The notes beneath the pieces were generated by a model that was not told the DNA's origin, made no database searches, and was given only the letters and a program-made list of their open reading frames with translations. Shown one piece after another: positions 9,083-17,166 of a DNA stretch of 64,000 nucleotides. The stretch is taken from assembly GCA_022768465.1 (NCBI GenBank), contig JALELZ010000005.1:147678-211677 (forward strand), in the 5' to 3' direction. Made by a program: the position numbers and the translations under genes. Numbering within the stretch: the stretch's first letter is position 1; each line of letters begins with the position of its first letter. The stretch is from Lachnospiraceae bacterium (GTDB taxonomy: Bacteria > Bacillota > Clostridia > Lachnospirales > Lachnospiraceae).

Positions 9083-9763
9083 ATGGAAAAGAAAAAAGAT
9101 ATTAGCAGCTCTGACAATTCTATAAAAGGCGTTCCTTGTTATATTCCTTCAAAGGACCTGGTTCGCAATAAGGCTAAGGCTCTTAGGAAAAACCTCGCCA
9201 CAGATGATAAAGCATCGCTTGATAAGGGCGTATATGAAAATACAATTAAGCTTCTTTCTGAGCTTAATGATAATAAAGCTATCAAATGCATATACACCTA
9301 TGCAAGCTATGGAAAGGAAGCCGACACCATTAAGCTTATCGAGCATTTTTTGAACCGGTCAGTAAATATTGCCGTTCCAAAGGTGCTCAGTGACGGGATT
9401 ATGGATTTTTATCGTATAGGTTCTATGGAGGATCTGACCTCCGGCTATATGGGTATACCAGAACCAAATTCAAACTGTCAGCTCTGCCCTCATGATGAGT
9501 TTAATAGCTATGAAACCCTTATGCTTATGCCCGGGCTTGCTTTTACAAGAGACGGAAAGCGCTGCGGCTACGGCGGCGGTTATTATGACAGATTCTTACA
9601 AACTGAGCCTATGCATTTAAGAGTAGCACTTTGCTATTCATGGCAGCTTTTTGATGACTTTAAAACAGAAAATACAGATATGTATGTTGACTACATAGTC
9701 ACCGAAAAGGAGATCATTAAATGTTCCGTGCCGCATGCAGACAGCAATGAAGAGCAGACATGA
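9083..9763 (+). CDS. 5-formyltetrahydrofolate cyclo-ligase
   Basis: 226 aa. The enzyme converts 5-formyl-THF to 5,10-methenyl-THF with ATP, recycling a by-product made by serine hydroxymethyltransferase. Family features are the basic N-terminal helix (RNKAKALRKNL), the central YTYASYGKEADT strand region, and the C-terminal nucleotide and folate loop LMLMPGLAFTRDGKRCGYGG followed by GYYDRFL. It is slightly longer than usual because of about 25 extra polar N-terminal residues; a later start is possible. It faces glyA across a shared bidirectional terminator, placing both ends of the 5-formyl-THF cycle side by side. Confidence 0.9.
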   Translation: MEKKKDISSSDNSIKGVPCYIPSKDLVRNKAKALRKNLATDDKASLDKGVYENTIKLLSELNDNKAIKCIYTYASYGKEADTIKLIEHFLNRSVNIAVPKVLSDGIMDFYRIGSMEDLTSGYMGIPEPNSNCQLCPHDEFNSYETLMLMPGLAFTRDGKRCGYGGGYYDRFLQTEPMHLRVALCYSWQLFDDFKTENTDMYVDYIVTEKEIIKCSVPHADSNEEQT

Positions 9764-9814
9764 TCCTTTTCCAGTTATCATAGCTTTATCATGAACTTAA
9801 CCATTACTTTTAAC

Positions 9815-9850
9815 CAAAAAATCCGAGGCAGCTAAGGCTTCGGATTTTTC
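9815..9850. terminator. Bidirectional terminator between cyclo-ligase gene and glyA
   Basis: AAAATCCGA and TCGGATTTT form a perfect stem with T-runs on both sides (TTTTT on plus, TTTTTT on minus), suited to ending the two convergent transcripts. Confidence 0.85.
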
Positions 9851-9945
9851 GGTAAGGTAATATATGATCAAAACTTTTGATATTATGGCAATTTATAATT
9901 TTATTTCATTCTGTTTTTACACACGGTAACAAGCCATTTGTTCTA

Positions 9946-11193
9946 TCACTCATAGAGCGGATATTTATTGCAGAGCTTTGTTACTTCTTCTCTGATATAA
10001 TCTCTCTTATTTTCGAAGTCGGTTGCAGCCAGCCATATGCATTCAGCAACCTTCGGCATATCCTCTTCCTTTAAGCCTCTGGATGTAACTGCAGGTGTTC
10101 CGATACGAACTCCTGAGGTAACAAACGGACTGCGAGGATCATTTGGCACAGTATTTTTATTAAGTGTTATATATGCCTCATCACAACGGATCTGGAGCTC
10201 TTTTCCTGAAATGTCCATATTTCTGAGATCCACAAGCATAAGGTGATTATCGGTTCCTCCTGAAACTATGTCAAAGCCCTGCTTCATAAGCTCTGAGCAA
10301 AGTGCTGCGGCATTAAGCTTTATCTGATGCTGATATGTCTTAAACTCAGGCTTAAGCGCCTCTCCGAAGCAAACAGCCTTAGCTGCGATAACATGCTCTA
10401 AAGGACCGCCCTGTGTTCCCGGGAATACAGCCTTATTGAAGTTGAATTTCTCAGCCGCTTCCTTATTGGCAAGGATAAGACCGCCTCTTGGACCTCTAAG
10501 TGTTTTATGTGTAGTAGTTGTTACCACATCTGCATATGGGAACGGACTCTGATGCTCGCCAGCGGCAACAAGTCCTGCGATATGTGCTATGTCACACATG
10601 AGGTACGCTCCGCACTTATCTGCAATCTCTCTGAAACGCTTAAAATCTATGGTTCTTGCATAAGCTGAAGCTCCAGCAAGAATAAGCTTAGGATGGTGCT
10701 CCATAGCTAACTTTTCAACCGCGTCATAATCAATGAAACCGTCATCATTTACACCATAAGGAACTATATTAAAGAAAATTCCGGAGAAATTGACAGGGCT
10801 TCCGTGTGAAAGATGTCCGCCGTGATCAAGACTCATGCTGAGTACTGTGTCGCCAGGCTTAAGCATTGCAATGAATACAGCCATATTTGCCTGAGCTCCG
10901 CTGTGCGGCTGAACATTGGCATAGTCACAGCCAAAAAGCTTTTTTGCACGCTCTATCGCTATATTCTCAACTACGTCTACACACTCACAGCCACCGTAAT
11001 AACGTTTTCCGGAATAACCTTCTGCATATTTATTTGTAAGAACTGTTCCCATTGCAGCCATAACCGGCTCAGAAACTATATTTTCAGATGCGATGAGCTC
11101 AAGATTTCTTCTCTGTCTTGCAGCCTCTGCCTCAATAGCCTTGCCCACCTCAGGATCATAGTCTGTAATAAATTTCATCACTTCATTTACCAT
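9946..11193 (-). CDS. glyA: Serine hydroxymethyltransferase
   Basis: 415 aa, the normal bacterial length. PLP-dependent enzyme that interconverts serine plus THF and glycine plus methylene-THF. The fold type I signatures are complete: [10 protein letters not shown] near the start, [13 protein letters not shown] for substrate binding, and the PLP lysine in [16 protein letters not shown]. The C-terminal [14 protein letters not shown] is also intact. The start has an AAGGAGG-like site close upstream. The gene sits behind a glycine riboswitch with a terminator (11252-11445), so expression responds to glycine. Confidence 0.97.
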   Translation of the reverse strand: MVNEVMKFITDYDPEVGKAIEAEAARQRRNLELIASENIVSEPVMAAMGTVLTNKYAEGYSGKRYYGGCECVDVVENIAIERAKKLFGCDYANVQPHSGAQANMAVFIAMLKPGDTVLSMSLDHGGHLSHGSPVNFSGIFFNIVPYGVNDDGFIDYDAVEKLAMEHHPKLILAGASAYARTIDFKRFREIADKCGAYLMCDIAHIAGLVAAGEHQSPFPYADVVTTTTHKTLRGPRGGLILANKEAAEKFNFNKAVFPGTQGGPLEHVIAAKAVCFGEALKPEFKTYQHQIKLNAAALCSELMKQGFDIVSGGTDNHLMLVDLRNMDISGKELQIRCDEAYITLNKNTVPNDPRSPFVTSGVRIGTPAVTSRGLKEEDMPKVAECIWLAATDFENKRDYIREEVTKLCNKYPLYE

Positions 11194-11251
11194 ATTCGTT
11201 TTCCTCCTTGCAATGATCTTTGATAAGCCGCTGTACGGTCAGCCCCAAAGG

Positions 11252-11280
11252 TAAAAAAAAGAACCGTCTTTAGCGGCTCC
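11252..11280 (-). terminator. Riboswitch-controlled terminator upstream of glyA
   Basis: On the minus strand GAGCCG and CGGTTC form a 6-bp stem (one G-U pair) followed by eight T residues. It sits between the glycine aptamer and glyA and is the likely expression platform. Confidence 0.75.
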
Positions 11281-11324
11281 GGAAAATTTTAAGACAAATG
11301 ATATAAGCACAAAAAATGCTTCTT

Positions 11325-11445
11325 CGTCTCTGTCCTTTCGCCTGAGAGATTCGGCAGCCGTAATGCTCTGTACTGATAGATATTCGCAATTACCTGCCTT
11401 ACACCTTCGGCACCCTATAAAGGGATTCTCCAGAGTTCCCTCCGC
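11325..11445 (-). ncRNA. Glycine riboswitch (gcvT element)
   Basis: Read on the minus strand, the leader contains the conserved aptamer blocks: GGAGGGAACTCTGGAGA at the 5' side, GTGCCGAAGGTGTAAG in the middle and TCTCTCAGGCGAAAGGACAG at the 3' side. These match the glycine aptamer consensus. Only one complete aptamer is visible, so this seems to be a singleton rather than the tandem form; a short hairpin after it may play the part of a vestigial second aptamer. With a terminator downstream, glycine binding should change read-through into glyA. Confidence 0.88.
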
Positions 11446-11610
11446 ATTCAGTTTCATTTAATGATTCTTAATGCTTCATTGGGAGCTATATGTTTTGTTG
11501 CTCTAAAAGATACACCTATTATACTTAAAATTCAACAGCTTTTAGTTTCGTTTATTGTATAATTTAATGTGCATCATTATTAAAATCGATTTTTGTGAGT
11601 TTTTATTGTT

Positions 11611-12126
11611 TCATCCTCCGTACTTCATTTTAAGTACTGCTTTATCCAATATATGCCCTTCTATGGAATTCCTCATGTCTGCGTAGAAAAAGCCATCTTT
11701 TAACTCAGGCACATTATCAAGTGCATAAATAGTAAGCTCGTATGTATGGCAGCGTCCCGGAGCAGGTCCTCCGTAACCCGTTTTATATTTATCAGGAATA
11801 TGCTCGTAAGGTCCGTAAGGAAGTGCCCAGCTGTTATGTCCCTGAATAATGTCGGTGCCGTATGCCTCTCCTTCGGCAAATTCATGTTTGTCAGCAGGAA
11901 TTCCCGCCGCTATCCAGTGTATCCATATGACACCCTCATCCTCGGCATTATCATAGTCCATATACTCTATGGCATATGATTTTGTACCTTCAGGTTCCCC
12001 GGACCATTCGAACGGAAATGAGATCTGCGGAATGCCTTCTTCAATCATAGAGGCATCATCTGAATTACTGCCATATCTGATATCCAATCGTCCGTTATCA
12101 ACAGCTGTGCTTGTGAGTTTAAACAT
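11611..12126 (-). CDS. YbhB/YbcL family (PEBP, Raf kinase inhibitor-like) protein
   Basis: 171 aa from the ATG at 12126, chosen because AAAGGAGG lies 6 bases upstream; a longer frame to 12195 has no such site. The phosphatidylethanolamine-binding fold is recognisable from SFPFEWSGEPEGTKSYAIEY (ligand-pocket strand), GVIWIHWIAAGIP and the GPAPGRCHTYELTIYALD segment. Bacterial members are cytoplasmic and of unclear function; binding of small phosphorylated or carboxylated ligands is proposed for the family. Monocistronic as far as can be seen. Confidence 0.88.
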   Translation of the reverse strand: MFKLTSTAVDNGRLDIRYGSNSDDASMIEEGIPQISFPFEWSGEPEGTKSYAIEYMDYDNAEDEGVIWIHWIAAGIPADKHEFAEGEAYGTDIIQGHNSWALPYGPYEHIPDKYKTGYGGPAPGRCHTYELTIYALDNVPELKDGFFYADMRNSIEGHILDKAVLKMKYGG

Positions 12127-12251
12127 TACAAACCTCCTTTGCGGTGCCCTTTCCTCAGTTAAAAGCCTTCGTTTAAATCCTATATCCGGCTGCAAACCCT
12201 CCTGATATTCGGAAAATGTTCTTTTGTGTATTTTATATTATTTCTCAGATT

Positions 12252-12602
12252 TTAATGGTCACTTTTTATGCGAAGTGCAGCATCAGTCATAAGCTCTTTC
12301 TGAGATCTTACCTCTGCGACAATGCCTCTCTTAGTAAGCTCTGCTTTAGCCGCCTCAAGATCAGCCTCTCTCACCTTCACGAAATATACATCATGATCGA
12401 TTTTACCCTTAGCCCCAAAGTCTCTCGGGTCAAGCTTTGCTCCGCAGCCTCCTGCCATAACAGAATCCTGCAGATAATGTCCGCTGCTGACTCCCTTAAA
12501 TCCGGCCTCTCTTAACGCAGACTTAACCTTAAGCCAAGTCTCTTTATCCTTTTTTCTGAAAATATCTATTTTCTTTTCAAATAATCCTGAAAATATGCTC
12601 AT
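12252..12602 (-). CDS. Conserved small protein of unknown function
   Basis: 116 aa with a clear GGAGG site 8 bases before the ATG at 12602, so it is very likely expressed. I do not recognise the family with certainty. It is soluble and charged; a first alpha-beta unit (residues 20-45, ending GFKGVSSGHYL) is followed by a conserved-looking patch GGCGAKLDPRDFG, then a second strand and helix (DHDVYFVKVREADLEAAKAEL) ending in IVAEVRS. The pattern suggests a small alpha/beta sandwich of the DUF2007/ferredoxin-like kind, but that is a guess. It lies between a PEBP gene and msrA on the same strand. Confidence 0.7.
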   Translation of the reverse strand: MSIFSGLFEKKIDIFRKKDKETWLKVKSALREAGFKGVSSGHYLQDSVMAGGCGAKLDPRDFGAKGKIDHDVYFVKVREADLEAAKAELTKRGIVAEVRSQKELMTDAALRIKSDH

Positions 12603-12677
12603 ACTGATACCTCCGATTTATGCTATTCATTATAACGTAATTTAATGTCATAATTAACATAGACGTTAAAAATCCAA

Positions 12678-13202
12678 TCATCTTTTTGCTTTTTCCGAGT
12701 CATTCAGCTTGAAATATTTCGGAAAGATATGACAATAGCCTCCCGGATTCTTATAAAGATACTTCTGGTGTTCTTCCTCTGCCGGATAAAAGCACTCCAA
12801 CGGCTTAAGCTCAACTGCAAAATACTCCCCTGACTGCCTAAGCTCATCCTGTTCAAGCTTATTATAATAAGCTTCTATCACCGGCAGATCCTCAGCATCT
12901 GTATAATATATGCCTGTGCGATACTGTATGCCGCTGTCTGCCCCTTGTCTGTTATATGATACAGGATCTATTATCATGAAATAATATTTAAGAAGAGCTT
13001 CAAGTCCTATAACATTCTCATCATAAACAACCTTTACTGTTTCCGCATGACCGCTTGCGTGACACACATCAAAATAACTGGGATCACGCTTTTCGCCGTT
13101 TGCATATCCGACTTCAGTCTCTATAACACCATCAAACTGATCAAAAAATTTCTGAACTCCCCAGAAACATCCTCCTGCAAAATAAATAGTTTTATATTTC
13201 AT
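12678..13202 (-). CDS. msrA: Peptide methionine sulfoxide reductase MsrA
   Basis: 174 aa. Reduces the S-epimer of methionine sulfoxide in proteins. The catalytic motif GGCFWG has its cysteine at residue 12, followed by the family-typical segments EVGYANGEKRDPSY, SGHAETVKVVYD and DSGIQYRTGIYY. The C-terminus KYLYKNPGGYCHIFPKYFKL contains a second cysteine that may act as resolving residue. No MsrB domain is fused. ACGAGG precedes the start. It adds an oxidative-repair function next to the copper-response genes. Confidence 0.95.
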   Translation of the reverse strand: MKYKTIYFAGGCFWGVQKFFDQFDGVIETEVGYANGEKRDPSYFDVCHASGHAETVKVVYDENVIGLEALLKYYFMIIDPVSYNRQGADSGIQYRTGIYYTDAEDLPVIEAYYNKLEQDELRQSGEYFAVELKPLECFYPAEEEHQKYLYKNPGGYCHIFPKYFKLNDSEKAKR

Positions 13203-13441
13203 TTTTTATACCTCGTATATTTAGTTTTAGAATTGTTTTAATTTTATATCTTTTTATATAAAAAGAAAAGACAATTTTTATCATCAATAAACTCAATTAC
13301 ATTATTTTTTTAGAAATATGCATGGCAACATCTGATCAATATTATCTTTAGTCTTCAAAATTAACAGCCTATAGTATAAATCAACTGTATAAAAAGCATT
13401 ATCAGTTCAAAATATATCGAAAAATATAATAACAAATAGCC

Positions 13442-13501
13442 TTGCTATATACCCGGTGAGGGTATATAATTCAAATCGTCAAACATACCCCATGTGGGTA
13501 T
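13442..13501 (+). promoter_or_regulatory. csoR-copA promoter with two CsoR operators
   Basis: TTGCTA (13442-13447) and TATAAT (13465-13470) are spaced by exactly 17 bp. The spacer is filled by a perfect palindrome ATATACCC-GGTGA-GGGTATAT (13447-13467). A second palindrome, ATACCC-CATGT-GGGTAT, lies at 13485-13501, just downstream of the predicted transcription start. Both have the TACCC-N5-GGGTA form of known CsoR copper-repressor operators, and the csoR gene follows at 13650. The rest of the 13203-13649 gap is AT-rich with no other gene seen. Confidence 0.85.
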
Positions 13502-13649
13502 ATTGTGTACAAGGTAAGTAAATGCAAACATGACAGTCCCATACGGAACTATTTCATGAAAATGAATACTAAAGAGAAAAAAACAATCATTAAAGCAAAG
13601 CCAATATAAAAAAATAATACCGACCTTTGTAAAACTATACGGAGCGACT

Positions 13650-14009
13650 ATGAAAGAAAAAAAACAGACAGAAACACAAATAGACATCACAGAAAACACA
13701 GAAACCGTCTGTTCGTCCTGCTGTGAGCATTGCCGTCACAAGGAACGATCCGAAAAAGAGTATAAGGACCTTATCTCAAGACTAAACCGAATTGAAGGAC
13801 AGATACGCGGCATAAAGGGTATGGTAGACAACAGCTCATACTGCATAGACATACTTACACAAGTAAGCGCGGCCACATCAGCTCTCAACAGCTTCTCAAA
13901 AATACTATTGGCAAGCCACATAAAAAGCTGCGTAGCTGATGACATAAGAGACGGAAACGAAGACAAACTGGACGAACTCGTCCACTTCCTCCCGAAGATG
14001 ATGAGATAA
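13650..14009 (+). CDS. csoR: Copper-sensing transcriptional repressor CsoR
   Basis: 119 aa all-helical DNA-binding protein of the CsoR/RcnR family. The core LISRLNRIEGQIRGIKGMVD is followed by the Cu(I) ligands C65 (SSYCIDIL), H90 and C94 (ASHIKSCV), the C-H-C set expected of a copper sensor. A 30-residue N-terminal extension is rich in Cys and His (CSSCCEHCRH) and could be a further metal site; similar leads occur in other clostridial members. The start has GGAG upstream. Two matching operators precede it, so it represses itself and copA; Cu(I) binding releases the DNA. Confidence 0.95.
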   Translation: MKEKKQTETQIDITENTETVCSSCCEHCRHKERSEKEYKDLISRLNRIEGQIRGIKGMVDNSSYCIDILTQVSAATSALNSFSKILLASHIKSCVADDIRDGNEDKLDELVHFLPKMMR

Positions 14010-14169
14010 ATCCGTCAAGCAGATAAACGAAGTGACTGCTCGCAGGCAACGAAGTTTATCTATTTGACGGATAAAACAACATGAGCAAAAAAGCACGATA
14101 GTGCGATTTGCGAATGATGTTTTAGGAATGTGAGAGTACGAAGTACGGAACATTCCTTATCTCATCATC
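13997..14169. repeat. Inverted repeat spanning the csoR stop codon
   Basis: GATGATGAGATAA (13997-14009), which contains the csoR stop codon, is repeated exactly as its complement at 14157-14169. The two arms enclose the first copy of the 119-bp repeat. A further stem GGAATGT/ACATTCC around GTAC-GAA-GTAC lies at 14125-14156. Confidence 0.75.
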
Positions 14170-14301
14170 GAGGTTTGCTTCACGTCAAGCAGATAAACGA
14201 AGTGACTGCTCGCAGGCAACGAAGTTTATCTATTTGACGGATAAAACAACATGAGCAAAAAAGCACGATAGTGCGATTTGCGAATGATGTTTTAGGAATG
14301 T
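14013..14301. repeat. Perfect 119-bp direct repeat, two copies, internally palindromic
   Basis: Positions 14013-14131 and 14183-14301 are identical over 119 bp (period 170). Each copy contains a long stem, CGTCAA..AGATAAAC with GTTTATCT..TTGACG, and a second structure with GCAC-GATA-GTGC inside AACAT/ATGTT-like arms. The copies fill the csoR-copA gap. No coding content or T-run typical of a terminator is seen. The identity of the copies implies recent duplication or homogenisation. Confidence 0.9.
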
Positions 14302-14328
14302 ATTTTTTTGTAATGAAAGGAATTTTAT

Positions 14329-16971
14329 ATGGAACAATACACTGTTACCGGCATGAGCTGTGCCGCCTGCCAGGCACGAGTTGAAAAAGCCGTTTCCAAG
14401 GTCCCGGGAGTGACAGAATGTTCAGTCAGTCTCCTTACTAACACGATGGGCGTCGAGGGAACAGCCTCCGAAGCCGACATCATAAAGGCCGTGACAGACG
14501 CGGGCTACGGCGCCAAACCCCAAACCCAGACTTCAGCTTCCCGTGACAGCAATTCCAGGCTTGCTGCCGAAGAGGATGCATTAAAGGATACTGAAACACC
14601 TTTGCTGAAAAAGAGATTGTTTTCTTCCATCGGCTTCCTTATCATTCTCATGTATTTTTCTATGGGACATATGATGTTCGGATGGCCGCTGCCGCACTGG
14701 TTTGACGGAAATCACGTTGCGATGGGTCTTGTTCAGCTTATTCTTTCTGCCATCATAATAATCATCAACGGTAAATTTTTCGTAAGCGGAATAAAAGGAC
14801 TTCTTCATCGTGCGCCGAATATGGACACACTTGTTGCATTAGGCTCCGGCGCTTCATTTATATACAGCACCTTTGCATTATTCATGATGACTGATGCGGT
14901 CGTTAAGACTGATGATGCTCTCGTCATGCACTATATGGATGAGTTTTATTTTGAATCCGCAGCAATGATCCTCACTCTCATCACAGTCGGAAAAATGCTG
15001 GAAGCCAGATCAAAGGGTAAAACTACCGATGCACTTAAGGGTCTTATGAAGCTTGCTCCAAAAACAGCTACCGTCATCAGAAATGATGCTGAGCAGGTAA
15101 TACCTATCGCAGAGCTTAAGACCGGTGAGATATTCGTTGTAAGACCGGGTGAAAGCATTCCTGTGGATGGTGTTGTACTTGAAGGAAGCTCCGCTGTAAA
15201 TGAGGCTGCTCTTACCGGTGAAAGCATTCCTGCCGACAAGGCTGCCGGCGACAATGTAAGTGCTGCAACCATCAACCAATCCGGCTTTCTCAAATGTCGG
15301 GCAACGCGCATCGGTGAGGATACTATACTTTCACAGATAATAAAAATGGTCAGCGATGCCGCAGCTACCAAAGCTCCAATAGCTAAGATCGCCGATAAGG
15401 TTTCCGGCATCTTCGTACCTGTAGTTATCGCTATTTCCATGATCACTATCGTCGTTTGGCTCATACTTGGTGCAGATTTCGGATATGCACTTGCCCGCGG
15501 CATTTCCGTCCTGGTTATCAGCTGCCCGTGTGCACTCGGACTTGCCACTCCGGTTGCCATTATGGTCGGAAACGGAATCGGTGCTAAAAACGGTATAATG
15601 TTTAAGACCGCCGTGTCCCTCGAAGAAACAGGACGTGCTCAGATAGCTGTGCTCGATAAAACCGGTACTATAACACAGGGAACCCCAAGAGTCACTCACG
15701 TTGAAGCCGCTGACGGTGTTTCATTCGACAAGCTTCTTATTACAGCAAATGCCTTAGAGGCCCAATCGGAGCACCCTCTTGCAAAAGCTGTAACAGCATA
15801 TTTTACTGAGCTTTCAGACAAACCATCCACAGCCTCCGTCGATCAGAAATTAAGCGTTACGGATTTCAGTGCATTGCCGGGCAACGGTTTAAGAGCTGTT
15901 ATTAACGGAATGAACTGCTGCGGCGGAAATGCCGATTTTATAAATACGATATGCCGGATTCCGAATAAGCTTCTGGATAAGGCAAATGCATTTTCCGAAA
16001 ACGGAGAAACGCCTCTCTTTTTCACGGAAAACGGTCAGATATTAGGTCTTATTGCTGTTGCCGATACTGTAAAGCCCGAAAGCCTGTCAGCAATAAAAAT
16101 GCTTCAGAATATGGGTATCCATGTTGTTATGCTTACCGGAGATAATGAACGCACAGCAAGAGCCATAGGCAGACAGGTCGGTGTCAACGAGGTTATTGCC
16201 GGTGTTCTTCCTGACGGTAAGGAAAATGTTATAAAAGAACTTAAGAAATATGGTAAAACTATCATGGTCGGTGACGGCATAAATGATGCTCCTGCACTTA
16301 CAAGAGCAGACATAGGCATTGCTATCGGTGCCGGTGCCGATGTCGCCATAGACGCTGCAGATGTTGTTCTTATGAAGAGCCGTCTCAGCGATGTTCCGGC
16401 AGCCGTTCGACTCAGCAGAGCTACACTAAGAAATATTCATGAAAATCTTTTCTGGGCATTTTTCTACAATGTTTTAGGCATCCCGCTTGCGGCCGGCTGT
16501 TATGTACATCTGTTTGGTTGGTCACTAAACCCTATGATAGGGGCTGCTGCCATGAGCCTTTCAAGCTTCTTCGTTGTAAGCAATGCCCTAAGGCTTAATC
16601 TTTTTAAGGTCTTTGACGATGCAAAGGACAAGCCGCTTAAGAACAAAGTGATTATAAATATAACCACAGATAAGCCTATAAATTCCGAGCCTGCAAATTA
16701 CTGCTGCCCGGATAATAATAGTAGCAAAGAAAATGATATTAATAAGGAGGATAAGATAATGAAGAAAACTATGAATATTGAAGGTATGATGTGCCACCAC
16801 TGCGAGAAGGCGGTAAAGACTGCACTTGAATCTATTTCAGGAGTTGAAAATGCAGAAGTAAGCCATGAAAGCGGTACCGCTATAGTAAGTCTCAGCTCTG
16901 ATGTTTCCGATGACGTTCTTAAAAAGGCAGTTGAGGACAAGGACTATACAGTTAAATCTATTGTTGACTGA
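14329..16971 (+). CDS. copA: Copper-exporting P1B-type ATPase with N- and C-terminal metal-binding domains
   Basis: 880 aa inner-membrane Cu(I) exporter. An N-terminal HMA domain has GMSCAAC (C11, C14). Eight membrane helices follow from residue about 90, with the transport-site CPC at residues 399-401 (ISCPCALGLATP), the actuator loop LTGES and the phosphorylation motif DKTGT with D443. GDGINDAPAL closes the P domain. The ATPase proper ends near residue 765; about 45 polar residues lead into a second HMA domain (MMCHHCEKAV, residues 811-880), which has its own ribosome binding site and ATG. AAAGGAA lies 8 bases before the first ATG. It is downstream of csoR and probably co-transcribed from the CsoR-controlled promoter. 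Confidence 0.95.
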   Translation: MEQYTVTGMSCAACQARVEKAVSKVPGVTECSVSLLTNTMGVEGTASEADIIKAVTDAGYGAKPQTQTSASRDSNSRLAAEEDALKDTETPLLKKRLFSSIGFLIILMYFSMGHMMFGWPLPHWFDGNHVAMGLVQLILSAIIIIINGKFFVSGIKGLLHRAPNMDTLVALGSGASFIYSTFALFMMTDAVVKTDDALVMHYMDEFYFESAAMILTLITVGKMLEARSKGKTTDALKGLMKLAPKTATVIRNDAEQVIPIAELKTGEIFVVRPGESIPVDGVVLEGSSAVNEAALTGESIPADKAAGDNVSAATINQSGFLKCRATRIGEDTILSQIIKMVSDAAATKAPIAKIADKVSGIFVPVVIAISMITIVVWLILGADFGYALARGISVLVISCPCALGLATPVAIMVGNGIGAKNGIMFKTAVSLEETGRAQIAVLDKTGTITQGTPRVTHVEAADGVSFDKLLITANALEAQSEHPLAKAVTAYFTELSDKPSTASVDQKLSVTDFSALPGNGLRAVINGMNCCGGNADFINTICRIPNKLLDKANAFSENGETPLFFTENGQILGLIAVADTVKPESLSAIKMLQNMGIHVVMLTGDNERTARAIGRQVGVNEVIAGVLPDGKENVIKELKKYGKTIMVGDGINDAPALTRADIGIAIGAGADVAIDAADVVLMKSRLSDVPAAVRLSRATLRNIHENLFWAFFYNVLGIPLAAGCYVHLFGWSLNPMIGAAAMSLSSFFVVSNALRLNLFKVFDDAKDKPLKNKVIINITTDKPINSEPANYCCPDNNSSKENDINKEDKIMKKTMNIEGMMCHHCEKAVKTALESISGVENAEVSHESGTAIVSLSSDVSDDVLKKAVEDKDYTVKSIVD
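16744..16761 (+). promoter_or_regulatory. Internal Shine-Dalgarno and ATG inside copA
   Basis: AAGGAGG (16744-16750) sits 8 bases before an in-frame ATG at 16759, within the copA coding frame. The spacing and match are as good as any true start in the window. Confidence 0.8.
16759..16971 (+). CDS. CopZ-like copper chaperone from an internal start in copA
   Basis: Starting at the internal ATG this frame encodes 70 aa, exactly one HMA domain: MKKTMNIEGMMCHHCEKAVK with the Cu(I)-binding CxxC, then a beta-alpha-beta body ending at the copA stop. The size and sequence are those of free CopZ chaperones, which deliver Cu(I) to CopA. The preceding residues are a polar, low-conservation linker that encodes the ribosome binding site. 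The arrangement suggests that copA and a downstream copZ became fused in frame, so that both a CopA-CopZ fusion and free CopZ could be made from one transcript. Confidence 0.65.
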   Translation: MKKTMNIEGMMCHHCEKAVKTALESISGVENAEVSHESGTAIVSLSSDVSDDVLKKAVEDKDYTVKSIVD

Positions 16972-17008
16972 TCGTTCCATAGCTGACAGCTTATAATTGA
17001 TTGCTTAC

Positions 17009-17053
17009 AAAAATCGCTGCAGGTGGCTTTTAAAGCCGCTTACAGCGATTTTT
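17009..17053. terminator. Bidirectional terminator between copA and trmB
   Basis: AAAAATCGCTG and CAGCGATTTTT form an 11-bp perfect stem, with an inner stem GGCTTT/AAAGCC. T-rich tails on both strands fit the two convergent genes. Confidence 0.85.
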
Positions 17054-17166
17054 CTGTTATAATCTCTCTTTCGTTATTTATCAGCAAAATCAATAATAAG
17101 ATTTTTATTCAGCAAAAATATTTATGCCTCGCATAATTTTTCTTATAATTTAAAAACATCTGCAGT

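Noticed and set aside
11239..11457. 72-codon open frame upstream of glyA
   Set aside because: It runs exactly through the glycine riboswitch and its terminator, which explain the conservation-like pattern.
14013..14301. CRISPR or insertion sequence between csoR and copA
   Set aside because: Only two long copies, no spacer series, no transposase and no flanking target duplication recognised.
14946..15560. 204-codon open frame on the minus strand within copA
   Set aside because: Antisense shadow of the ATPase core; composition and lack of a start signal argue against a gene.
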